Source: Aselliscus stoliczkanus (lineage: Eukaryota > Chordata > Mammalia > Chiroptera > Hipposideridae). Taken from it: DNA of 64,000 nt. The notes beneath the pieces are model-generated. The model was not told the DNA's origin and did not search any database. It saw nothing but the letters and a program-made list of their open reading frames with translations. Each line of letters starts with the position of its first letter. Position 1 is the stretch's first letter. The DNA is taken from contig CM066737.1 in the NCBI GenBank assembly GCA_033961575.1, forward strand, positions 86,176,271 through 86,240,270. The letters are read 5' to 3'. Shown here in pieces: positions 1-12,165 of the stretch. Both the position numbers and the translations under genes were made by a program.

Positions 1-575
1 CAAGGTCTCAGAATCACCAGGGCATGGCAAATGAATGGCATCAGTCAGCTTCATGGAGACTCAGATATGGTGGACACCTGTGTTTGCATGCTGGGAAGGG
101 GGAGCCCTCATCAAAGAAACTATGCTTCCACCAGCTCCTCCGTCCAGGAGAACGCTGCCCCTCCAGCCCTTGTCCTGTAGCCAGACAACTCATTTCCCTA
201 CCCTATGTTCCTATAGCTTCTCCAGATGTTGCCCCAGCACTGGAGCTCAGAGCCATTGATTCCATCAGTGAGTAAGCCTGTGTGTGGTCCCTTTAAGTGG
301 AGCTCCTGGGTCTCTAGCCTCACTCTGTCTCACACAGTCACAATCTCCATTGGTTTTCACAACCAAAACTTATGGGGACTTCTCTCCTGGCACTGGAACC
401 CTGGGCTGGGGAGCCTGGTGTGGCACTAGGACCACTTGCTCCTTTGGGAGGAAACCTTAACAGCCTACATAGCCCTCCTGATTTTTAATGGTCACACGTG
501 TGTGTGGGACCGGCCCATTTTACGTCTCTGCCCCTCCAACCAGTCTCCAGGCGGCTTCTTTGGTATGTCTGTAGT
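1..575 (-). mobile_element. L1/HAL1 5'UTR fragment, antisense
   Basis: This segment parallels the 5'UTR of the HAL1-type element at 38676-41529: both carry the phrase 'ggagactcagatatggtgg' (about 54-72 here, 40774-40792 there), followed by related GC-richer text in the same order. The reverse complement of 46260-46640 is a third relative. It starts at the window edge, so the rest lies outside. It shows an uninterrupted TTAA near 292-295, where the other copy carries a small DNA transposon. Short open frames inside it are chance. Confidence 0.75.
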
Positions 576-1609
576 TTTCAGTCATTTTTATTGTTTTTTT
601 TTTAATTGCTTAAAATTCAGACATTAAACAGAAATGTTGCTGGGGTTGTAGTACTCCAATGACCTCTCCAGTTCATTTTGGCTTTGTAGGTCTGCTCTTC
701 TTGATACCTCTTTGTTCTGTCCCTTTCATAATTATAAATTTTTCTTTGCTGAAATTGTGGAAAGTGTCTTATACACCTGTTATTTTGATCACACAAATTT
801 AATTTTTGAATCGGAACTGAAAGTGCATCCCATGCCCCTTTGAGCAGAAATACGGATACGATGTAGCACTATTAAATACACTAGCTAGTAATAGTTTAGG
901 GATGTTGTAATTTAACCACTTTACTCCCAAGTGCATGTGGGCTATTCCAGTAAAACTAACACCCTGACACAACCCTTGTATTTCTGTTACCACCCAGTTC
1001 TTTTTGTCTATATGGGATATGGGACCCATATCTCTTCAACATGATTAGTGGTAATGAGCCTTGAACATCAGAGTTAGTATTACCCTCAAAGTTCATTTTC
1101 CTCGTATTAACAGCCCCCTGTTTCTTCCCCCAGCCCTTTCTGAGAAGATGTTAAATGCTCTATGGTTTCTAGATAAATTTTTTTCTTTAGTAGGATGAAG
1201 CCTCTTAAATACAAAATATCTAATGTATACTTTGCGCACCATCTAGTGGTGAAAACATGTATCTGAAGTGAAATTTGTTTCTTTTGGAAATGGCTGTCAT
1301 GAAGGCTGGAGGAAGAAAAAAGTGAGTTGTTGAAATCCAAGTGGTATTAATTGAGGCTAAAATTATCACAGAGTACCTGAAGAAAGCTCTCAAAGTCTAC
1401 ATTATTAAGTTCCATCAGTGAGGTAGAACTTTAGCAAGGAGAGATGGGGGAAAAAAACCAAAAAAGGCAGGTGGAGGACCTTAAATGAGGTAAAGGCAGA
1501 AAACAAGAGAAAAAGAGATAAAATAAAACAAATAGATACACATGTAATAGATCCAGTGTCACGAATGCCAGTAAAAATATATGGAGAAGAAAAGAAAAAG
1601 AACTACATT
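576..1609. other. unassigned AT-rich sequence
   Basis: I recognise no exon, RNA gene or repeat here. Open frames are short (77 codons or fewer) and show no family motif. Confidence 0.6.
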
Positions 1610-1800
1610 TCTTAATAACTTTTCGTTTTCAAATACCTTAATCTTAATAATAAGCCTCTCAGACACCTAATGGGGTATGGACCATCATCCTTACCTAAAA
1701 GACAAAGGAACATGTAAGAATTAGGGAAAATCCTTAAGAAGTCTAACTCAGTTTGATCTGTTCCTAAAACTCAATCTCATTCTTTAAACTGTACCAGAAA
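1610..1800 (-). mobile_element. possible old MIR SINE, antisense
   Basis: The order 'taccttaatcttaataataa' then 'caccatc..cctta' then 'aaaagacaaagga' resembles the reverse complement of the MIR core, but it is heavily diverged. Confidence 0.35.
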
Positions 1801-1835
1801 ATCACTAAAAATAAACGCTATTTACTATACTCAAA

Positions 1836-2010
1836 CACTGGTTCTCAGACTGAGCTGCACATTGGAATCACCTGGGAAGTTCTAAACTATACTAATGCCT
1901 GAGTCTCACTGGAAGAGATTTATATTTAATTGGTCCCGGGTGTGTGGACTGATAATCTAAATTTTTAAAGCTTCCTGAGTGATTCTAATATATACTAGAG
2001 TTTGAGGATA
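1836..2010 (+). mobile_element. old hAT-Charlie MITE (MER5-like)
   Basis: It begins CACTGGTTCTCAGACTGAG, has 'ttggaatcacctgg' inside, and ends in the roughly inverted 'gattctaata..tttgagga'. This is the layout of the non-autonomous hAT-Charlie elements shared by placental mammals. The exact subfamily is not assigned. Confidence 0.55.
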
Positions 2011-2186
2011 ATTCTACTCATGTCTGAATTTCTTGCCAGTTATATAATCCAGTAGGTGCCTAAAAACTTTTCATAATGTTTTCAACACTTGATCTTTTAA
2101 TTTAATATTTCAAATGCAAGTCATTTAATAGCTTTAGGAAAGAAGAGGTTCTCTTCTAGGTCATTCATGTCAGGAAGTTGGTACTT

Positions 2187-2294
2187 CTGGGCCTGCCGAG
2201 TGGCGTGGTGGTTAAGCACTGGCTTCAGAAGCCAGCGGCCTCGGTTCGGGTCCCACATATGAGGGCCAGTGACACTGCCCTCAAAAAAAAAATT
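2187..2294 (+). mobile_element. tRNA-derived SINE, short head-only form
   Basis: A head of about 90 bp with tRNA-like A and B boxes (B box GGTTCGGGTCC) ends 'gacactgccctc' and an A-rich tail. The 12-bp target-site duplication AAGTTGGTACTT flanks it at 2175-2186 and 2295-2306. Inside is a hairpin formed by GCTGGCTT and AAGCCAGC. It matches the copy at 12166-12282 closely, so it is fairly young. Confidence 0.9.
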
Positions 2295-2306
2295 AAGTTG
2301 GTACTT

Positions 2307-3792
2307 TTGTGAATTAAAAGGAATTAACATGGTTGTTAGTTTTCTTCTCATATCCAGAGGCCACTCCTATTCTCAAGTTTCTGTTGAAGTGATCTTTATC
2401 CCTATCATCACAAGGGGCAGACAATACCACCTATGCTTGTCTTAGGGCTGTTTTCACTCCAGTGACATGGCATAGAGCCACATCTGCCACGCTGATAGCA
2501 GTTTCCCCTGCTTCAAGTGTCCAAGCCTTTTGTACACCCTTGCCAGTCTCTCTCAGAAAACAATTGTACTCTTCTATTGAAACATAAGGTGCAAAAAAGT
2601 TTCTCTAACCATTCCCTATACACAGCCCATTTGTATCAAATCAATTTTTGTCCTCAGAATATTTATTAATTGAGATAAAATATACAATGGGATTATTTAG
2701 AAACTGTGGCCCTCTTTCAGAGTGCCATCTTCTGTTGACCGATTTAATGTGAAACATGTGTGTGTGTTCTGAGGACCAAATTTGGCTAAGCTATTGGCAA
2801 AGTACACATCTGTATCTATTTATATTTGGTTTTTGGTCTCTTAAACAAGCTGATTCATGTCCTAGGCCTCAGCAGTTTGTTTTGCATACATACAAGACTT
2901 CAAGTGCTGTACTTTTAGTTAGGATTGCTACTTATGCTCTGCTATCTGCTGCTAAGTCCCACGGAGAGTATTGCATGCAACAAAATGATTGCATAGAAAA
3001 AGAAAACTCAATTTGCATATGTCAAGATGAGGTATCAAAGAGTTTTTGGATAGCTGTAAAATATTATATGACTATATATATTCCTACAAATTGTCAATTT
3101 AACAATGAAAATGTCACCAAGTTATATTTAGAATATATTACACTTTTAGTAGTATCTTCTATGGAGTTTTGATTGAACTGTAGTCAATCAATAAAAATAA
3201 ATCCTTTTATAAAATCAAAACTGAATCCCCCAAATCCTATATTATAATCATTATTTCATAAATAATGTTTATGTTTTTATTTCCAGTACATAATCAAACA
3301 TTGAAGATATATGCATTACATATATTTGTATTTCTTTTCTATTAGATACAAATTGAATACTATACAACGTAGTGTGTGTGTGTCTTGGTGTCATCGTAAC
3401 TATTGTGGGAAAAAAAACACACATGCATCCACACATACGAAAGCCAGCAAAAGAGCTATTAATGAATATATGTGTACATCGGAGGGGCCATACTATCATG
3501 ATATTGTCTTTAGTGTCCAATAGCTAACATTTATGAGCACGTTCTAGGCACCAAAATATACTTCATTTTTCCCTAAATGGAAGAGTAACTTTTCTCTTAA
3601 AATTGGAATCGTTTTCTGGTACCTAACCAATGACATAATATTGAGCAGTTGCTTCATTCCTTCATTCATTATTATTTATTGTTAATTTTCAGTTACTCTT
3701 TGATTAATTTGTGTTCCTCTTTCTTAAATTAAGAATTTGACATAAATGTACCTTGTTAGATAAGTTCACATACATATATATGTATGTGTATG

Positions 3793-3800
<8 letters not shown>
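2307..3800. other. unassigned sequence
   Basis: No repeat or gene recognised. A 138-codon open frame at 2756-3172 has no recognisable domain and AT-driven composition, so I treat it as chance. Confidence 0.5.

Positions 3801-3832
<32 letters not shown>
3801..3832. repeat. (AT)n microsatellite
   Basis: An uninterrupted TA dinucleotide run adjoining the L1 3' end that follows. A second short TA run lies at 4023-4040. Confidence 0.95.
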
Positions 3833-3834
<2 letters not shown>

Positions 3835-4300
3835 CTTTTATTGTGAAATAAACATTTTAAAAAAATTAGTTTCAGGTGTACAATGCAGTGCAATAGTTAT
3901 ACTTTTTACCCCTCCAAGTGACAACCTCCCTCCCCCAATTTTCCACCCCACTCCCCCCATATCACAAATATCTATTACAATTCCCTTGACTCCATTCCAC
4001 ACTATATTCCACATCCCGTGACTATATATATATATATATTCAATTACAGTTGGCATACAGTATTATACAATATCATCTTCCAGTGTACAGTGCAGTGATC
4101 AAGCCTCTACTCCATCCATGAAGTGGTCTCCCTAATAAGACATGCGACCATCTGACACCCCACAAAATATTTACAACATTATTAATTATATTCCCCAAAC
4201 TGTCTTTCATATTCCTGTGGCAATATTGTAGTTACCTATTTATGCTGTCTAATCCCTTCCCCTTCTCCCTTATCCCCCCTCTCAATTAACACACATATTT
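3833..4300 (-). mobile_element. L1 3'UTR fragment, antisense
   Basis: The text 'ttagtttcaggtgtacaa', the C-rich 'cctccctcccccaattttcc', 'tattacaattcccttgactc' and 'caattacagttggcatacag' is the reverse complement of the L1/HAL1 3'UTR seen in sense at 48460-49147. The middle looks duplicated, like the modular 3'UTR there. Confidence 0.75.
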
Positions 4301-4494
4301 TTAAAGGGTAATTTGGAAAGCAATATTGATTTTGAAGTTTTAATGGGGAAGTAACTCTAAGTACTTAAAAGAAAAATAATTTTAGAAATAAGTTGAAGAT
4401 GAGAAAATAATTGCTTTTCATTTAATACAATAAGAAATAAGCCTAAACAAAGTAAAAATTTCCAATGTCCACATTTCAATTGTATCGTGGTTCA

Positions 4495-4640
4495 TATGAA
4501 AGACTATTGTACTATGAGTTCCCAAATTGGGTTTTAGGTCTACTTCTGCTACTATATTGTACTGTGACTTTGGGAAAGTCACTAAGCCTCTCTTGTACTT
4601 GTTTTCCCCTTGGATCTAATGTATTTCCATTTGGTAAGTG
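4495..4640 (+). mobile_element. MIR SINE fragment
   Basis: 'gtgactttgggaaagtcact' followed by 'aagcctctcttgtacttg' is the conserved MIR core, in sense. Confidence 0.65.
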
Positions 4641-4679
4641 ATTTTGAAAATGAAGAAGAAATGTCTTCTAAATGGACAA

Positions 4680-4870
4680 TAACACAGACCCAGGAGTAGA
4701 GGACCTAGGTTTGAGTCTCATTCCTGATTTTTGCTAGTTGTGTGACCTTGTGCTTCTGTTTTCTCATCTGTAAAATGGAGATAGCAATAGTACTTGCCTC
4801 AAGCATTTATAGAAAAGATTAAATATGTTAAGATATGTTAGGTGCTTGGGGTAGTATCTAGTACCTAATA
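4680..4870 (+). mobile_element. MIR SINE
   Basis: 'gctagttgtgtgaccttg' and 'tttctcatctgtaaaatgg' give a clear MIR core. It lies just downstream of another MIR in the same direction. Confidence 0.8.
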
Positions 4871-6701
4871 ATAACTGCACTAGCTACCATCATTCTTATT
4901 ATTTCAAATTGTACTCAACTGAGCCAAATGGCTTCTTAGAGTTCCTTCAGGGGTTCTATTGGGTGAACCAGGGAGAAAAAAAGGTGCTTTTAAGAAGATG
5001 ACTTCTCAAAATTAAAGTTGTAAAATAAAATAATATGATTATATTAGCATAAAATATATTATAAAAATCTATTGGTTTCAGTGATTCTCACAATTTGAGT
5101 ACAAGGACCATTTTTCAATGCCTTAAATTTTAAAATGGCACCCTCCACAAGAGAGTAGTTTATTTTTAGCATATATTTATTGAAATAATACAATGATTTC
5201 AGTAAAATCTTTCAATAACTTTGCATGTATTGGGAAAACTAGTAGGAATTTCTTATTTTCCGGAGAGGGTATGACAAATTCTCTTAAGATGATAGTAGAG
5301 TTCTCAAAGGGAATTATCTGAGATTCCAAACCCTTCTATTCCATAAGATTCAAAGTTAAGAGAACTTGTTATAGTGAGCATGGCTGTCCTTACCCAAGAT
5401 CCTTAAAGTAAAACATCTGCAGGTTTGCATATTAGTTAAAATGGTAATAGATGTGTAACAGATAAATACTAAAATCTCAGCAGTTTGAAACAATAAAATC
5501 TATTCTTCATTCACACAATAAGGGATGTGGCTGTTTCTGATCAGATAGTGGTGATTCAGGATCCAGCCTCCTTCCTTATCTTGAAAATATGAATTCCAAG
5601 TTCACCTTGGGTATCAATATTTAGACAGCAGAGTGTGAAAAAGAGAAGGTACAGGGCCACACAGAACAAGTGACATACATCATGTCTTCTGATACTCTAT
5701 CGGCCAAAAACCAGTTACATGATCAAAAGTACATTTATGGGAAACACAGAAATGTAATCTCACTGTGCATGCATGCAGGAAGGAATTGGGCACGGTAAGC
5801 AGCTGCTAGTAATCACTAGAAGATGAAGTTTTTATTTGGTATGATGTTGCTGGTAATACAGTAAGAGGGGGAGTTATGGTTTAGTGAAGTGATAGAAAAT
5901 GTTCCATCTTAGATCTGCTGGGGGAAAGGATTGCACTCTAGTAAAAGGGTTGTCTGACTTCATTCAAAGAGCTGAGACTTTGGATCCCAAGGGAAATTTT
6001 GGTGTGGAATATCCCATGGCTGAGCCCACTCTCAGTGAGGCTGGACTTGAAAAAACTTGGAAGTCTCCATCAGTGATGATAGGGAAAACAGCCTTAAGAC
6101 CAAGGACCTCTTTGGATCTCCCAGATGTTCACTGGAATATAAGTCCTCCATTTAGGCAAACAACTGTCAGTGGTAGTAACAGCGTTCTTGTCGCATATGA
6201 GTTTCTACTCCAGTAATTGGTGAGAGCCATTAATATTTACTATTCGACATGAATCACAGCCCCATAGAAAATTCTTGGCTTTATCATGGTGCTTAGGGGG
6301 AAGAGAAAGACATTCTTGTAATAATGAGACTGGATGTTGAGCTGCTTAGTGAGAATTTAAGTGATTATGTGCTTTTATTTTTTTCCGCTGCTGTGGGCAA
6401 AGTGGGGCATATCAGATATAGTTATTTTATTAATAAAAAAATCATCTGCAGATATTTGAACAATATTATATGTTTATTTGTATAGACATAGAATTTATCA
6501 TTATAATGATAGAAGCAGATAGGGGCTAACATATACATTGTACCAATTCCAAGGCAATTATACATTTCTCGGGATCAGAATGGAGATTGCAGGGATGGCA
6601 AAATCATATGAAATTACGTCCTGGTTCTTGTGTGTAAGAATTTTTCTCATAAGGCAGAAAAGCCTAAAGTTGTGATGAATACAGGAACTAAATACTGTGA
6701 T
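4871..6701. other. mostly unassigned; possible old repeat near 5440-5830
   Basis: The part at 5440-5830 has the word order of an old mammalian LTR or DNA repeat ('tgtaacagataaatactaaa' to 'acatcatgtcttctgatact'), but I cannot name the family. A 105-codon open frame at 5899-6216 has no family motif and no splice context I can support. Confidence 0.35.
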
Positions 6702-6714
6702 TCAAATGGCTTTT

Positions 6715-7159
6715 CTTTTTTTAAAGATTTTATTGGGAAATTGGGGAAGGGGAACAGACAAGTTGCTGTTCTTTTGTTCTTCAGTCTAGTTGTGGAGGAC
6801 ATTGCTTCATTGGCCCATGTTAGTATTATCACTGTGCTCTTCCCGGGTGAGGCAGATCAGTCGCCGGCCTCTGGATGGCCACTCACAGCAGCTCTTGGCA
6901 GCTTATGCCAGCTGCTGGCTGCTCATGTTGACTGCTGGCCACTCACGGTAGCTTATGGCAGCCCACTGCAGCAGGGTCTGCAGCCTACACTGTTGCTTGC
7001 GACTCACAGCAGCTCAGCTCCAGGTTGAGCTGCTGTTCACCATCTTAGCTGTAGAAGGCAATGTCACTGGTCCTCATATGTGGTATTTGAACCGGGGCCC
7101 TGCTGATCAGAGCTTGTGTCCCAAGCCAGCTCTTAACCAATGCGCCACTGGGCTGACCC
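6715..7159 (-). mobile_element. tRNA-derived SINE, long form, antisense
   Basis: On the minus strand it runs from a tRNA-like head ('ggtcagcccagtggcgcatt') through a GC-richer body of about 300 bp to the tail 'ccccaatttcccaataaaat'. The target-site duplication TCAAATGGCTTTT lies at 6702-6714 and 7160-7172. It is the same type as 31773-32213, 44044-44485 and 52584-52995. The open frames inside it are not genes. Confidence 0.9.
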
Positions 7160-7172
7160 TCAAATGGCTTTT

Positions 7173-7611
7173 TTAATTTTCACATATGAAAGGCTAACAC
7201 AGATCGAGTCAAATTTCATGAGTGGAGTATATCCTACAGAGACCAATTTGAGCAATTGTAAGTGGTTTCCTTAGGTCTCTGGCCCATTTCAAGGAGAAAG
7301 TGGCAATATTTGGGTACTTCTGGAAGATTAGACACCTCTGTAATTGCATCAGGTTATTTTAGTACCCTAGCTCCAAAGTATCACCCGCTTCTCTGGTTCC
7401 TGAGCTGGCCCAAACTCTGCAGAATCTTTAAATTTATGGTTAATCCGAAGATGCTCTTGTGTCCTAAAACTAAGATGACCATATAGTTTATCTCTAAACC
7501 AGGAAAGTTGAGAAAGAAAAAAAGAGATAATATTACTAACTACACAGGACAATAAGAGTAAAGCAGGTGTATTCTTTGCAAACCAGGATCGAAAAATTTC
7601 CCTATTTAAGG
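7173..7611. other. unassigned sequence
   Basis: No gene or repeat recognised in this stretch. Confidence 0.5.
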
Positions 7612-7762
7612 CAGAGTTTCTCAAAGTATTGTGTGAAAAATTACTGCGTAAAATTTCCAGCAGAGGTTCATGAAATGCAGATTCCTATTCCCTAACCTAT
7701 ACAAACTAAGGATTTGGACACAGAAGCTAGGAATATGAGCTTTAAGAAGCTACCCAACTCTT
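7612..7762 (+). mobile_element. hAT-Charlie MITE (MER5A-like), split by a SINE
   Basis: 'gcagagtttctcaaagtatt' and 'catgaaatgcagattcctat' match the arrangement of MER5A-type elements. The dimeric SINE at 7763-8125 is inserted at its right end, and a short remainder may follow at 8145. Confidence 0.5.
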
Positions 7763-8125
7763 TTTTTATTTTTTAAAGATTTTATTGGGGAATTGGGGAA
7801 GGGGAACATTGTGTTTTTCCAAGATCCATCAGCCCCAAGTCAAGTCGTCTTCAATCTTAGTTGTGAAGGGCGCAAGCTCAGCTCCAAGTCCAGTTGCCGC
7901 TTTCAATCTAGTTGCAGAGATGTATAGCCCACCATCCTATGTGGTAGTCAAACCAGTAAACTTGTTAAGAGCACATGCTCTCACCAGCTGATCCATCTGG
8001 CTGACCATTGGCAGCTCAGCGGCAGCTCAGCTTGGGCACAGCTCACTGGCCCATGTGGCAGTTGAACCAGCGAACCTGTTGCACAGAGGTCACGCTCTTA
8101 ACCAACTGCGTTGCCTCGCCAGCCC
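7763..8125 (-). mobile_element. dimeric tRNA-derived SINE, antisense
   Basis: Read on the minus strand it has two tRNA-like heads in tandem, one starting 'ggctggcgaggcaacgcagt' and one starting 'ggtcagccagatggatcagc', then a tail ending in 'ccccaattccccaataaaat'. The 19-bp target-site duplication AAGAAGCTACCCAACTCTT (7744-7762) recurs with two differences at 8126-8144. It resembles the VES class of bat SINEs. Confidence 0.85.
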
Positions 8126-8394
8126 AAGAAGCCATCCAACTCTTAACTCATATGTTTCTTATGGATGTTAAAATTGTCATGGTCTTAGAAAACAAAACCA
8201 CTGGGAACAATGTTGAAATGAGTCTGTCTCATGCAGTTGAAATGCACAGTAGTATTTGTAAATGGCTTTCAACCAGAATCATAGAAAGTTGTGTGTTAAA
8301 AAGTTTTGTCCTTTTATTTTTTCCTTTTTTCAACCTTAAATTATGTAGGATAGATTGTTACCTTCACTGATATAGAGCTAGATTTAAAGATTTC

Positions 8395-9085
8395 ACAGAA
8401 AGACAAATATTGTATAATCTCACTTCTATGTGGAATCTAGAAGAGCCAACCTCATAGAAGCCAGAAGAATGGTGGTTGCCTGGGGCTGAGGGAGGGGGAA
8501 ATGGGGAGGTGATGGTCAAGGGTACAAAGTTTCAGTTATCTTATTTAAGATAAATAAGTTCTGGAGATCTATGCAGCGTAGTGCCCATGGCTAATAATAC
8601 TGTCTTGTCTACTTAAAATTTGCAAAGAGGGGAGGTTTTATGTTGTGTTCTTAACACACACGCAAATTATAATAAAGGGGACAGAAGGAAACTTTGGGAG
8701 GTGATGGATACGCGTATGTTTATGTTTATAGCCTTGATTGTGGTGATGGTTTCATGGGTTTATACCAGGGGTCGGCAAACTGCGGCTTGTGAGCCATATG
8801 AGGCCCTTTGGGTACGTACTTGTGGCTCTGAAGTCAAATTGAAAATGAAAATAAAACTATCATAGTTTCATTTATAAAATTTTTAAAGAATATGATTCAC
8901 ATAATGGTGATGTCATTTATTTTATGGCTCTCGAATAATTTTTAAATTGTTGTGAGGGACAGGATTGGCTTTCTGTCTCAAAAGTTTCCCAACCCCTGGT
9001 TTATACCTATCTCCAAACTTATCAAGTTGTGTGCATTAAATATATTCAGCATTTTGCATATTAATTATACTTCAACAGAGTGGTT
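8395..9085 (+). mobile_element. L1 3' end (old), split by a hAT MITE
   Basis: 'tataatctcacttctatgtg', 'ggtggttgcctggggctgag' and 'gattgtggtgatggtttcat' are typical of older mammalian L1 3' ends. After the insert at 8766-8998 the text resumes with 'aacttatcaagttgtgtgca' and 'aattatacttcaac', the usual terminal L1 phrase. Confidence 0.8.
8766..8998 (+). mobile_element. hAT MITE, 233 bp
   Basis: The terminal inverted repeats are CAGGGGTCGG on the left and CCAACCCCTG on the right. The 8-bp target-site duplication GTTTATAC lies at 8758-8765 and 8999-9006, as expected for hAT transposition. There is no coding capacity. The words 'ggcaaactgcggcttgtgag' and 'atggctctcgaa' resemble non-autonomous hAT families known in bats. 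Confidence 0.9.
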
Positions 9086-11530
9086 TTTTTTTTTTTTAAT
9101 ATTTCACGTCTTTCAACTTTTGTGCCATATTTTGTGTTTTTCCCTTTGAAGTCTTAGACATTTAGTTTGGAGTGATATTAATGTATCCCTTTAACTACTC
9201 AAAAAGGGTTTATTTAGTACTATAATTTCAGGCTTCCTAATCTAATAACCGTTTTCATAATGACTTGTTAATATCTAAACATCTTTCCAGTTTAAGGCAT
9301 TGTGTCTTAATTCCAAAGTGAACAATAATACTTCTCTTAAGAAATAAAACTATGTAACCCATGGAAAATAACCTCTGTTTACATTTGTCTATTTAATCAT
9401 GGGGCATAAATTTACACTCAGTACACTCTTTGGAAGTTTAAGGAGCCATGTAAATTCACAGTTGCTGTTTTTTTCAGGGCTAAAGAAGGCTTTCTTGCAT
9501 TTGTTCTAAAAACAATGGAAAGATGGTAACTTTATTGGTGTGACAGTCAAGAATCTAAGTCTATGTCATGCTTTTGATATTTATTTGATGCCTTGTTTAA
9601 CTTAAGCTAGAAAATCAATCTTTCCCCTCCAAATCGAATCTCAGCAAGTCTTTGGATGAGAACAGAATCACTAGAACACCCTGTCTCCTTTGTAGACTTC
9701 TGAGTTTATTTGTTATGTTTTACTGCAGTTATTTTTTTCATGGGGGAACTCTATTGTAAACTTGATGGTTTCCGTGCCTCAGTCAAAACTAGCAGTATTA
9801 TGAAAATTCAGCAAAAATTTGTACTGTGTATCCAGGAAACCCTAAAAATCATTAGTGTTCTTAAGAGTAGTCAATTTGATTCATTTCAATCAATTCAAGT
9901 GTCAGTTCAAGTATTTAGTGTTTGTTAAATGTCAAGCATATTATGCGATGTCAAAGATACAAAGATGAAGGTATTTTAAAGAATCTATTGTCATTAGAGC
10001 ATAACAAATAATTGAGCTACACAGTTGTTCTGTACATGTATAGTTACAGTTTTACAGTTTTGAGGAGAAAGTGCTTTGAATGGGAAAGAAAATAGGTTTC
10101 ACTGACGAGGTTATTTATGCATTTGAGTTTTAAAGGATGATTAGGAATTTTCTGAGGGAATGAAAAGGGAAAAAATTTTTGATAATATGAACAGCAACTA
10201 CTAATAGTTGTAAAACAACAAACATAGAAGATTTCAAGTACTGGTATATAGTGGGAAAAAGAGATTAGCTAAATTGGCAGATGGAGGCAAGAAAATGGAG
10301 ACCTTCTATGACTTGTTCAGAAGTTAGACTTTCTCTTCAGTGCAATGGAAACACATAGAAGTTTTTCGGTGGATAGTTGATCAAATTTGCAATTTAGAAA
10401 TAATAATATTGGTAGTAGTATTGAGGATGAATAGGAGGGGCAACGGTTTAGATGGAAGGGGCAGAAATGGATGGAGGTCAGCCTAGGTTAGTCATGGCAA
10501 GTATCTGAATCAGGGCAATGGAATTTGACTAAAATGAGGGACTCAAGAGATATCAGTAAGCAGAATTGACTAGTCTTGATGATATATTGGATAGAGGGAG
10601 AATTGGGAAGGGGAGAGATGTGAGGGAAAGGCAGGGGGCAGGTATTTTTGTCTTTGCTTATTGAACAGTGGTATCCAAAATAACTGACACCTGATTTTGA
10701 AGCTGTATGCTTTAGCTGAAGGAGGATTATGATAGCTTGCAATTGAATAGTATGCAAGTAACCCAAAGAGTCAGACAATGTAGCAATCTTTCTAAATTCA
10801 CATCCCAAAACACATGAACTAAGAGCCCCAGAAGTTTGGTGTTCCTTGATGTCGGCTCATAGTGTTAGTGACTCTGGCTTCCTGAACTATTTTGTCCCTG
10901 GCTATGTCCCAACTCTGGTGCTAGGAACATGGTATAGGAACCGTCATTCCGGAGACCTATTTATTGACCTTAATTGTTGAAATAGGAGCCGTCAATGTAG
11001 CTGTGCTTTACACTGAGCGCTCTCACGTCTTGGCTTGCCTTCTGAATGTTGCAGTGTAAGTCCAGTCATTTTTCCTTTGGATAGTAATCTTGCTGCTTTG
11101 ATCTTTGTTCAATCACTTGTCTAATTGATATCTGTCTGAAGTCTTCTGAAAATGCCTCTTCACTTCCCATTTCAGAAATAGGAGGTGCATCAAGAAGTCT
11201 CAACTATAAGTTGAATTGGAGGGGAAGAAGTTAAAGATGAAAAGTTGCCTACTTTTAATCAGTCAGACTGATGCATTTAAATATTCGGCCCATCTGTTGT
11301 TTATGAGTTGGTGGAAAAAAATGGGATGTGTGTGAGCAGATTTGACTATTTCATTTTAGCTAGTTGTAATGATGGAGTTTTGTAATCAAGAGTTTTCTTT
11401 TACTCTCAGTCTAAGGAAGCTTCTGAAAAAATTCTATGACTCAAAGGGAGAATGAAAATAAGCAAGAGACTGAATTCCCCTGAATGTGGGGAGAAGGAAT
11501 GCTGTGGCTTTCGAACTATAAGAAATGATC
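9086..11530. other. unassigned sequence
   Basis: No gene, RNA or repeat recognised across about 2.4 kb. All open frames are about 106 codons or shorter without motifs. Confidence 0.5.
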
Positions 11531-11539
11531 AAGACATGT

Positions 11540-12140
11540 GCTTCACTTATCTATTGCAGTATAACAAGCTACACCAAGACTCAGTGGTAGATATTACAAA
11601 ACCCATGTTGTTCTAGTCAGGACTTTGTGAGTTAAAAATAAAGAAAAGCATACTGGGGAAGGCTCATCTCTGTTCCATCATGACTGGGCCTCAGCTGTGG
11701 TGGCTTGAATAGCTGGAGATGAGATGACTTGACTAGGGTCATATGTCTGGGGGGCCTTCATTCTGGTGAAGTTTTTTTTTCTTTTTCCTATGTCACATAT
11801 TTTGGGGCTGGAATGTCCAAGATGGCATCTTCGCACATTATATCTGGTACCTAGGCAGGGTTGCACTAGAAGGAAACTGGAGCTGGTCTTCCCTCTCTTT
11901 TCATCTCTCTCTATGAAACTTGTCCATATAGCTTAGGATTCCTTGTAACCTGGAAATCTTAAAGTCGTCGGAATTCTTACATAGTAAATGGCTTCTCCCA
12001 GAGTGAACATTGCAAGAGGCTTGGGTAGATCCCGTAAGGCTTCCTATGACCTAGCCCTCAGAGGTACAAGACCACATTTTCCATTGCATTTTGTTGATCA
12101 AATCATTCACTAGGTCAGATTCAAGAGAGGATTAGTAAAG
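11540..12140. mobile_element. possible old interspersed repeat, family not assigned
   Basis: The opening 'attgcagtataacaagctac' and later 'atttggggctggaatgtcca' resemble the layout of an old LTR or DNA repeat in mammals. It is too diverged to name by eye. Confidence 0.3.
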
Positions 12141-12165
12141 ATTTTATGGTTATATTTAAAGTGCC

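Noticed and set aside
2756..3172. 138-codon open frame, plus strand
   Set aside because: No domain, signal or family resemblance. AT-rich sequence gives such frames by chance, and no promoter or splice context is visible.
5899..6216. 105-codon open frame with balanced composition
   Set aside because: No recognisable motif. It lies next to possible old repeat sequence. I could not support an exon.
6630..7028. 132-codon frame
   Set aside because: It lies mainly in the antisense long SINE; the same peptide style recurs in the SINEs at 31773 and 44044.
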